Source of the DNA: Ruminococcus sp. | GTDB taxonomy: Bacteria; Bacillota; Clostridia; Oscillospirales; Ruminococcaceae | Length of the DNA stretch: 64,000 bases | Direction: 5' to 3' | Assembly (NCBI GenBank): GCA_017960805.1 | Contig: JAGCYM010000086.1 | Location: 1-64,000, forward strand | Shown here: positions 57,798 through 64,000 of the stretch, piece by piece | Numbering within the stretch: position 1 is the stretch's first letter | Layout: each line of letters begins with the position of its first letter | The notes under the pieces: generated by a model | The model's input: only the letters and a program-made list of their open reading frames with translations | Told to the model about the DNA's origin: nothing | Databases searched by the model: none | Made by a program: the position numbers and the translations under genes

Positions 57798-58903
57798 CAG
57801 ACATTTCAAGGATAAGGCAGATCGCCTTCGACTATATAGACAGGCTGATTCTGACCTCTGACCCGCTCCGGCCTCGCTGGAATACGGAAAACTTTATATT
57901 TCGAAAGGAACCCCGCTGGAACTATATGGACAGCTGTATCATAAGAGCGCTTCTGATGTTTTCAGATGATCATTCTGAATATACGGATTATGCGTTAAGA
58001 TTTGTAAACAGCTATGTTTCACCTGACGGGACAATTCCGACTGTTGAGCGCAGCGATTATAACCTTGACAGTATCTGCGGAGGACGGAATCTTCTTTACC
58101 TGTATGAAAAGACAAATGATGAACGATATCTTATTGCTGCAAAGCAGCTTCATGAACAACTTGTTCATCAGCCTCGTCTTACATGTGGCAGTTTCTGGCA
58201 TAAAGCGATATATCCGAATCAGATCTGGCTTGATGGTGCGTATATGGCACTGCCGTTCCTTGTAGCATATGGGAAGAAAACAGGTGATAAATCAAGTACT
58301 GACGATGCGCTGAATCAGTTGAAGAATATCCGCACTCTGATGCGTGATGACAAAACAGGCTTATACTATCATGGTTACTGTGAACCCCGAAATATGTGCT
58401 GGTCAGACAGTAAAACAGGTTTGTCGCCAAATATCTGGCTCAGAGCTAATGGATGGCTTTGCGTTGGCCTTGCTGATATATTTGAAATGACAGAGAATAT
58501 AGAGTGCAAGGGTATGCTAAGCAATCTTCTTGAGGCTATGTGTTCTTTCATGACTTCAGACAATATGCTTATGCAGCTGCCGGTACTGAAGGATCTAGGT
58601 GGGAACTATCCTGAAACGAGCGGAACACTTCTGTTTTCGTATTCAGCTATGAAGGCAGGCCGACTTGGAGCTGTGAGTGATGAGATTGCTGATGCCGGAA
58701 GACGTGCGTTGAATACGGTATCAGAGCGATATATTGTGTACGACGGAGATATCCCTGTACTCAGGAATATCTGCCTTATGGGCGGGCTCGGTGGCAGTGA
58801 AGGAAGAGACGGCTCGGTTGAGTATTACCTTAGTGAAAGGGTAGTTGAAAATGATGCTAAGGGCATAGCTCCCTTCCTTATGGCTGTATCTGAATTAATC
58901 TGA
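57794..58903 (+). CDS. GH105 unsaturated rhamnogalacturonyl/glucuronyl hydrolase
   Basis: A 369-residue cytoplasmic (alpha/alpha)6-barrel enzyme. Visible are the catalytic Asp in IWLDGAYMALPF (about residue 150), RANGWLCVGLADI and PETSGTLLFSYS, the pattern of YteR-type GH105. These enzymes hydrate and release the unsaturated uronic acid left by pectate or rhamnogalacturonan lyases. Overlapping the permease gene by 4 bp, it processes what the transporter imports. A strong terminator follows. Confidence 0.92.
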   Translation: MTDISRIRQIAFDYIDRLILTSDPLRPRWNTENFIFRKEPRWNYMDSCIIRALLMFSDDHSEYTDYALRFVNSYVSPDGTIPTVERSDYNLDSICGGRNLLYLYEKTNDERYLIAAKQLHEQLVHQPRLTCGSFWHKAIYPNQIWLDGAYMALPFLVAYGKKTGDKSSTDDALNQLKNIRTLMRDDKTGLYYHGYCEPRNMCWSDSKTGLSPNIWLRANGWLCVGLADIFEMTENIECKGMLSNLLEAMCSFMTSDNMLMQLPVLKDLGGNYPETSGTLLFSYSAMKAGRLGAVSDEIADAGRRALNTVSERYIVYDGDIPVLRNICLMGGLGGSEGRDGSVEYYLSERVVENDAKGIAPFLMAVSELI

Positions 58904-58915
58904 AGTGAGACAAAA

Positions 58916-58959
58916 AAGCCATAGTTCTTCTGAAGTAAAAATCGGAAGAACTATGGCTT
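58916..58959. terminator. Bidirectional terminator
   Basis: AAGCCATAGTTCTTC (58916-58930) pairs with GAAGAACTATGGCTT (58945-58959), flanked by A- and T-runs, between convergent GH105 and ychF genes. Confidence 0.9.
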
Positions 58960-58975
58960 CATTTTTTATGTGAAA

Positions 58976-60070
58976 TCAAACGTTGAAACGGAAGAGAACT
59001 ATATCTCCGTCCTGCATAACATATTCTTTGCCTTCAAGACGAACGAGGCCTTTTTCTTTTGCTGCTGCCATTGATCCGCATTCCATGAGGTCATTGAATG
59101 AGATGACTTCGGCACGGATAAAACCTTTTTCAAAGTCCGTGTGTATTTTTCCGGCAGCCTGAGGAGCCTTTGTACCTTTCTTGATAGTCCATGCACGAAC
59201 TTCGGGCTTTCCTGCTGTGAGGTATGAGATAAGACCTAGAAGTGCATAGCCTTCCTTGATGATACGGTTAAGGCCGGAAACTTCAAGTCCGAGTTCAGCA
59301 AGGAACATAGCCTTGTCTTCCTCGTCCATTTCGGCGATCTCAGCTTCAGTCTGTGCGCATATCGGCAAAACAGCGGAGTGCTCTTCCTCAGCTATCTTGC
59401 ATACCTGCTTGTAATTCTCATTTGTTTCTATGTTGTTTGCAAAATCATCTTCGCTCAGGTTAGCTGCATATATTACGGGCTTCGCAGATAACAGCGGAGT
59501 GGACTTTATGAGTTCGCGTTCTTCATCAGTGAAGTCGAATCCACGTGCTGACTTACCGTTTTCAAGGTGCTCTTTGAGGCGCTTGAGGAACTCAACTTCT
59601 GCAAGGTACTTCTTGTCCCCCTTTGCAGCTTTCATAGCACGGTCGATACGACGGTCAACCATTTCTATATCGGAGAAAATGAGCTCAAGGTTGATGGTCT
59701 CTATGTCGCGGACAGGGTTGATGCTTCCATCAACGTGGACGATGTTTCCATCTTCAAAACAGCGAACGACGTGAACGATTGCGTCCACCTCACGGATATC
59801 AGCAAGGAATTTATTTCCGAGGCCTTCTCCCTTGGAAGCACCCTTAACGAGTCCGGCGATATCCACAAATTCCAGAGTTGCAGGAGTGAACTTATCAGGT
59901 TCATACATCTCAGCGAGTTTATCGAGACGCTCATCAGGAACTGAAACGATACCGACGTTTTTTTCAATGGTGCAGAACGGATAGTTTGCTGATTCTGCGC
60001 CTGCGTTTGTCAGTGCATTAAAAAGGGTGCTTTTTCCCACGTTCGGGAGACCTACCATACCTAGCTTCAT
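58976..60070 (-). CDS. ychF: YchF/OLA1-family translation-associated ATPase
   Basis: A 364-residue Obg-family P-loop NTPase: G1 GLPNVGKSTLFNALTNA, G3 FVDIAGLVKGASKGEGLGN, and a G4 reading NLSE in place of NKxD, which favours ATP over GTP. The C-terminal TGS domain contains TIKKGTKAPQAAGKIHTDFE. YchF binds ribosomes and influences stress responses. Confidence 0.97.
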   Translation of the reverse strand: MKLGMVGLPNVGKSTLFNALTNAGAESANYPFCTIEKNVGIVSVPDERLDKLAEMYEPDKFTPATLEFVDIAGLVKGASKGEGLGNKFLADIREVDAIVHVVRCFEDGNIVHVDGSINPVRDIETINLELIFSDIEMVDRRIDRAMKAAKGDKKYLAEVEFLKRLKEHLENGKSARGFDFTDEERELIKSTPLLSAKPVIYAANLSEDDFANNIETNENYKQVCKIAEEEHSAVLPICAQTEAEIAEMDEEDKAMFLAELGLEVSGLNRIIKEGYALLGLISYLTAGKPEVRAWTIKKGTKAPQAAGKIHTDFEKGFIRAEVISFNDLMECGSMAAAKEKGLVRLEGKEYVMQDGDIVLFRFNV

Positions 60071-60110
60071 GATTTGATTTACCTTACTTTCTTTTTGTGA
60101 TTATTTGTCA

Positions 60111-60140
60111 GGATCCAGAGCGGATCATTACTCTGGATCC
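60111..60140 (-). terminator. Hairpin after the EAL-solenoid gene
   Basis: GGATCCAGAG (60111-60120) pairs with CTCTGGATCC (60131-60140). It follows the minus-strand stop at 60151 by ten bases; the U-run is poor, so termination may be partial. Confidence 0.55.
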
Positions 60141-60150
60141 ATATTGATTC

Positions 60151-62889
60151 TTAGTTGTTGCCGTGCTGAACCTTGCGGTTATTGACAACGGAGTTTATGG
60201 TTGAATTCTGTATCTGAACGTCGCCGCTTCCGGAGCAGATATCGTTCGGATTTCCACAGAGCATGTTCATTGTAACTGCGGAATCCATGATGAAAACGTT
60301 GCCGTTTCCGAGCGGATCTCCGATTCCTGTTGCGTAATCGCCTTCAGAATCAATTATTATTTCAGCGTTCATGATCTTGGTGTTAACATCTCCGTCTATA
60401 GCACCGATACATGAGTGCTTTGCAGAACGCATTTTGATATTTATGCGACCTTTTCTGATGAGTATGCTTCCTTCACCTTCCTCAAGCGAACCGATACCGA
60501 CTGCCTGAGCGCCTGTACAGAACATGTTGACGTTTCCTGCGCAGGATATCGTTGCGATGCCTTTGCAGCTTCCGATACCTGTAACTTTGATTCCTGATAC
60601 AGTAATATCAAGATCGCACTTCTCGTCTATCTCAACGTTTGCGTCACCGTTGTAGCTGCCTATAGCAAGACCATTGTGACTGTACATATAGAGTTTAGCC
60701 TTGCCGGAAAGAAGCTTGATTTCGGATTCGTCATCGTTGTATCCACCGCCTATGCAGACTGTTTCCATTCCGTTGCAGATAATCTCGAGAGTGCCCTGCA
60801 TATCAACGGTTATATCTCCGTATCCATGGTCATAGTCGTTTCCGATACCGATGCCGGCGGAAGCGTAGCAGTCAATAGTAAGTGATCCCTTACCTGTGAG
60901 TTCAAACTGTGAACCCATCGGTACATAAATACCAGAGTATCCGAGTTTATTTGTCTTGGAAACGATAAGCACCAGTCTTGCATATTCTCCGACAGATATG
61001 GTCGGCTTACTGTTGCCGCTGACCATGTTTACGTTCTTGAGCGTAAGTTCACAGCTGTGGTTATCCATAACAGCGATGTTCATCTTGACCTGCTTGTCCG
61101 GATCGCCGACAATAGTGAGCTTGCTCTGGTAAATATGGATATCTGTGTACTTTTCTAGTGCAAGCTTGAGGAGATCGATTTCTGTGTCATTTCTTGCAGC
61201 GTAGATTTTTCTCGTTCCGTTCGGGCGGGTTTCAAGATTGGTCTTGATAATCTCGTCCTTTACGTCCTTGGCTATGCTGTCAAGGAAGAGAGGCTTTGGC
61301 TTGGAAGTATAATAGCCCTGAACGAGGTCGATGCCGAGACGGATTACAGTTTTGAGTTCCTGTGCAGTCTCAACTCCCTCAGCAAGCGACTGAAGCTGAT
61401 TATCACGGCAGAATTCAATTATCTGCGTAACAAGCTGCTGCTTTTTAAGATCATTATGAATGTCCGCAATAAGTGAGCGGTCAATTTTAACATAATCAGG
61501 CTTGAACTTGAGAAGGTTCGTAAGGTTGGAGTAACCTGTTCCATAATCGTCGATTGCGAGCTGAGCGTGTGTAAAAGCGAGACGCTTACGGAGCGTTTCA
61601 ATACCATCAGCTGTAGCGTCGCTGTCCTCGACTATCTCAATAACTGTTTTTTCAAGCAGTTCTCCGAATGTCAGGTAAAGCTCGTTGAAATCTTCCTCTG
61701 TAAGCATATATTCTGACATTGAGTTGATGAAGAGCTTCTTGTTCGCGAATACCTGCTGATTCTCACTCAGCAGTTTAAGTGTATTGAAGAATGTCAGCTT
61801 TTCAATAGAATAGAGATTATTTTGTTCTGAAGCGATTGAAAGTATCTGTTTAGGCTCCATTTTTATGTCGCCGACAGTACGCATAAGTGCTTCATATGCG
61901 ACGATCTCGCCGGTTGTTGTCTCAACGATAGGCTGAACATAGTACATGAGCATATTGTCCATTACAATACGTGTGAGAAGCTGTGCGTTCTTGTATGAGT
62001 CCTTTTCTCGTACGTAGTTCTCTTCAGAGAACCAGTTGATAACATGCCGGCGGTCAGCGCGAGCTTCATATAGGGCAAATTCTGAATAATTGACAAGCAT
62101 GTTGAAATCTGATGCTTCGTCCGGGTAAGAAGAGCAGCCAATTGAGAGGCTGAGTCTGCTCTTATCAGATATATCGATGATCTCTCCGAAATCGTCTGTG
62201 AGAATGCAGTTCTGCACAGCCTCATCCATGCTGTTGAGAACATTATAGATCTGCATTTTATCACAGTTCATAAAGAATGCGAATATTTCATAGTTTGACT
62301 TAGCGCCAATAATTATGTTGTCGCTTGCAAAGCTTTTCAAAGTTTCTGCTACTGAAGCGATGCAGCTGTTGGTGCTGTCTACCGTGAGAAAAGAACCAAG
62401 CTTTTCTATGCCGTTGAGGTACAGCGTAGCAAGGCAGCAGTTATTAACATCAGGAAGGATCTTCTTTATCTTCTGTGAGAACGATGGATATGAGGGCAGA
62501 CGCATAACAGGGTCGTATTCGACGAAGCTACTGCTGTCACTGTTCTCTGAGAACTGACGGGAGAAGTCCTGAACAAAACCAAGCCACTCGTCGCTGCTCT
62601 CGTAAATATTCATTTTTATGTATTTGATTGTATTGTTGTTTGTGAAACGATAGATATGCTTCTGTCCTTCGACAGGAGACTTTGAGATCTTTTCAAGAAG
62701 ATTGAAGAACTCAAATTCATTGAGCTTGGTGCTCGTACATGCGAGCATTCGGCAGGCTGATTCGTCTAAATAGGCCGATTTTTCCTTTGCAATGTAGGTG
62801 AAAGCGCCTATATTTCCAACGAACTGCTGAAATACTTCCCAGTCGTGGCTTAGCTCAGGAGGTTTTTTTGAAAGGTCAAAAATACTCAT
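60151..62889 (-). CDS. EAL phosphodiesterase with degenerate GGDEF and C-terminal beta-solenoid
   Basis: A 912-residue protein without signal peptide or membrane helix. Residues about 15-115 look PAS-like; 125-290 are a GGDEF domain whose motif is lost (SNYEI at 199-202). The EAL domain (about 300-545) keeps all expected catalytic residues: EAL 333-335, Asn389, Glu418, DD 447-448 in AIDDYGTGYSN, Lys468, Glu504 in AEGVET and Gln524, so c-di-GMP hydrolysis is predicted. Residues about 560-905 form seven repeats of 27-33 residues centred on a GIG-type turn (AGIGIGN, CIGGGY, LAIGSYN, TGIGSCK, VGIGSLE, CIGAID, TGIGDPL), a probable right-handed beta-helix. Such a fusion is unusual. Confidence 0.9.
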   Translation of the reverse strand: MSIFDLSKKPPELSHDWEVFQQFVGNIGAFTYIAKEKSAYLDESACRMLACTSTKLNEFEFFNLLEKISKSPVEGQKHIYRFTNNNTIKYIKMNIYESSDEWLGFVQDFSRQFSENSDSSSFVEYDPVMRLPSYPSFSQKIKKILPDVNNCCLATLYLNGIEKLGSFLTVDSTNSCIASVAETLKSFASDNIIIGAKSNYEIFAFFMNCDKMQIYNVLNSMDEAVQNCILTDDFGEIIDISDKSRLSLSIGCSSYPDEASDFNMLVNYSEFALYEARADRRHVINWFSEENYVREKDSYKNAQLLTRIVMDNMLMYYVQPIVETTTGEIVAYEALMRTVGDIKMEPKQILSIASEQNNLYSIEKLTFFNTLKLLSENQQVFANKKLFINSMSEYMLTEEDFNELYLTFGELLEKTVIEIVEDSDATADGIETLRKRLAFTHAQLAIDDYGTGYSNLTNLLKFKPDYVKIDRSLIADIHNDLKKQQLVTQIIEFCRDNQLQSLAEGVETAQELKTVIRLGIDLVQGYYTSKPKPLFLDSIAKDVKDEIIKTNLETRPNGTRKIYAARNDTEIDLLKLALEKYTDIHIYQSKLTIVGDPDKQVKMNIAVMDNHSCELTLKNVNMVSGNSKPTISVGEYARLVLIVSKTNKLGYSGIYVPMGSQFELTGKGSLTIDCYASAGIGIGNDYDHGYGDITVDMQGTLEIICNGMETVCIGGGYNDDESEIKLLSGKAKLYMYSHNGLAIGSYNGDANVEIDEKCDLDITVSGIKVTGIGSCKGIATISCAGNVNMFCTGAQAVGIGSLEEGEGSILIRKGRINIKMRSAKHSCIGAIDGDVNTKIMNAEIIIDSEGDYATGIGDPLGNGNVFIMDSAVTMNMLCGNPNDICSGSGDVQIQNSTINSVVNNRKVQHGNN

Positions 62890-62973
62890 AAGCGCTCCTT
62901 GAATCCGCGAAAAAGCGGAGCTGCTGTTGCGGTGAGCAGCTCACCGTATTGGTGAAAATAACGATAATATGTC
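62889..62973 (-). promoter_or_regulatory. EAL-gene leader with mutually exclusive hairpins
   Basis: Within the predicted 5' UTR, CGGTGAG (62930-62936)/CTCACCG (62940-62946) competes with GAGCTGCT (62918-62925)/AGCAGCTC (62935-62942), and CACC/GGTG (62942-62945/62951-62954) adds a third option. GGAGC, the ribosome site, lies just downstream. No c-di-GMP riboswitch consensus is visible. Confidence 0.45.
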
Positions 62974-62979
62974 ATTATC

Positions 62980-63008
62980 ATTATACAACAAATCATTGAT
63001 AAAGTCAA
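62980..63008 (-). promoter_or_regulatory. Sigma-A promoter of the EAL-solenoid gene
   Basis: Minus strand: TTGACT (63008-63003), 17-bp spacer, TATAAT (62985-62980). The 426-bp gap to nfeD holds this and the divergent nfeD promoter; no gene was seen. Confidence 0.85.
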
Positions 63009-63245
63009 TATATTGCTTCATTCGCAGGCCGTTTTTTGATTAGGTGATTGCCAAAATAAAAAAATAACAAATTAAGAAGGCTGCGCTATAATAAACAATG
63101 CTGTTTGTGAACAAAAAATGATTTTCAGAATATCAAATTGTTGAAAACTTGCTTGGCGAGCAGATTGATTTTCTTTATTTAAAGGGCTGTAATTCGGAAA
63201 TTGTGAATTTTTGTTCATTTAAGAATATTATTAATAAAAAACATA

Positions 63246-63274
63246 TTGCAATGCCAAGAAAAATATGATACAAT
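63246..63274 (+). promoter_or_regulatory. Sigma-A promoter of nfeD-SPFH
   Basis: TTGCAA (63246-63251), 17-bp spacer, TACAAT (63269-63274). Confidence 0.8.
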
Positions 63275-63315
63275 ATGAATCGTAGGGATGAAATGTCCGC
63301 GAAAGGGGGAATTTC

Positions 63316-63750
63316 ATGGACGTAATTATCTGGGCTATCTTAGTTATAGCTTTCGTCATTGCAGAGGTTGCGACTGTACAGCTTGTGTCTGTCTGGTTCG
63401 CCGCAGGAGCTCTCGTGACGCTGATTCTCGTCTTCTTCTTCGATATACCTTTGTTGGGTCAGGTCGGTATTTTTATCGGCACATCCGCCCTTTTCCTCGC
63501 ACTTACGATGCCATTCATCATGAGGAAAAGAAAGAAAAAGGGCTACATACCTACAAATTCCGAGCTCGAGGTGGGCCGGACGGCGAAGGTCATCGAGGAA
63601 ATAAATGCTGACAATGGAACAGGCAGAGTAAGAGTCGGAGGAGTTGACTGGAGCGCAGTTTCTGCTGATGAATCAGTCATTCCCAGCGATACTGTTGTAA
63701 CTGTTACCGCTGTCAACGGTGCAAAACTTACAGTAAAACCAAAGATTTAA
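63316..63750 (+). CDS. NfeD-like membrane protein with OB-fold domain
   Basis: A 144-residue short-form NfeD: two membrane segments (about 4-24 and 40-70) and a C-terminal OB domain (about 85-144, EVGRTAKVIEEINADNGTGR, GGVDWSAVS). AAAGGGGG precedes ATG 63316. Short NfeD proteins pair with SPFH/flotillin-type proteins in membrane microdomains, and an SPFH gene follows after 15 bp. Confidence 0.92.
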   Translation: MDVIIWAILVIAFVIAEVATVQLVSVWFAAGALVTLILVFFFDIPLLGQVGIFIGTSALFLALTMPFIMRKRKKKGYIPTNSELEVGRTAKVIEEINADNGTGRVRVGGVDWSAVSADESVIPSDTVVTVTAVNGAKLTVKPKI

Positions 63751-63765
63751 ATGGAGGAACTAATT

Positions 63766-64000
63766 ATGGATGGATTTAACACTGATGCAATCTTCGGATT
63801 TTTCGGACTGGTGGTACTAATAGTTATAGTAATACTGTTTTTCATGTTCATCAGATGCTTCAGAATCGTACCGCAGGCACATGTATTTGTAATTGAGCGT
63901 TTTGGTTCATTCAAGTGCGAGTGGGAGACGGGTATACATTTCCTGTTCCCGTTCATTGATCGTATTGCCGGTAAGGTATCGCTCAAGGAAAAGGTTGTAG
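63766..64000 (+). CDS. SPFH/band 7 (stomatin/QmcA-like) protein, 5' part
   Basis: ATG 63766 follows GGAGG. The first 78 residues are visible before the window ends: one membrane helix (about 10-33) and the start of the SPFH domain (RIVPQAHVFVIERFGSFKCE, then a GIHFLFPFIDRI motif). Members form oligomers on membranes, often with NfeD. The gene continues beyond the window. Confidence 0.92.
   Translation, partial: MDGFNTDAIFGFFGLVVLIVIVILFFMFIRCFRIVPQAHVFVIERFGSFKCEWETGIHFLFPFIDRIAGKVSLKEKVV

Overview
The window reads as chromosome of a plant-fibre-degrading Firmicute of the Ruminococcus type (Oscillospiraceae), close to R. flavefaciens-like cellulosome producers. The evidence is two secreted proteins with Thr-rich linkers and type I dockerins (a GDSL esterase and a GH5 glucanase), a GH74 xyloglucanase lipoprotein, a GH105 rhamnogalacturonan hydrolase with a sugar ABC importer, a SigI/RsgI pair, [FeFe]-hydrogenase maturation, and Gram-positive sporulation regulators (SpoVT, SpoVG, SigG). 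Species assignment is inference; no rRNA or tRNA gene was seen.

Layout. 1-1.1 kb: the 3' end of a winged-helix protein and a decayed IS1634-type element with intact 16-bp terminal repeats. 1.1-7.8 kb: spoVT, an unknown membrane protein, then a translationally coupled chain GH74 - GH25 - mannose-6-phosphate isomerase - ROK glucokinase. 7.9-12.7 kb: an ECF-like sigma factor with a membrane-anchored beta-propeller partner, and a dockerin-bearing GDSL esterase. 12.7-24.3 kb (minus strand): murC-lexA-orphan solute-binding lipoprotein-zapA-U32-dut-DUF4321, followed by mreB-mreC-mreD-mrdA, a cell wall and division block. 24.5-28 kb: spoVG, a Nudix hydrolase and a YfhO-family membrane protein. 28-33.7 kb: a DUF11 protein without signal peptide, an NTF2-like protein with a FliB-like protein, and sigI-rsgI plus a secreted Pro/Glu-rich protein whose promoter matches the sigI promoter. 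33.7-46.9 kb: HAD phosphatase with glycerol-1-phosphate dehydrogenase, GNAT, GH5-dockerin, a three-gene surface cluster ending in an ADP-ribosyltransferase-like protein, pyridoxal kinase, guaA, DUF2130. 47-50.8 kb: yegP-like, then a structured leader RNA heading a lipase - TM1266 - PPOX-fold - hydG operon. 50.8-64 kb: sigG, a LacI-sensor diguanylate cyclase, a metallophosphoesterase, the sugar ABC/GH105 operon, ychF, an EAL phosphodiesterase fused to a beta-solenoid, and nfeD with an SPFH gene cut by the window end.

How it fits together. Secreted enzymes (GH74, GH5, GDSL) attack xyloglucan, beta-glucan and esterified hemicellulose; the ABC/GH105 operon takes up and trims rhamnogalacturonan fragments; ManA and ROK kinase feed hexoses into glycolysis. 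SigI/RsgI and c-di-GMP enzymes are candidate sensory inputs. Most vegetative promoters here are close to TTGACA-17-TATAAT and were read directly.

The most unusual items are the EAL-solenoid fusion with an alternative-structure leader, the matched SigI-type promoters (ACCCC-N19-CGTA) in front of sigI and the Pro-rich protein, the attenuator-like leader of the hydG operon, and the ADP-ribosyltransferase-like surface cluster.
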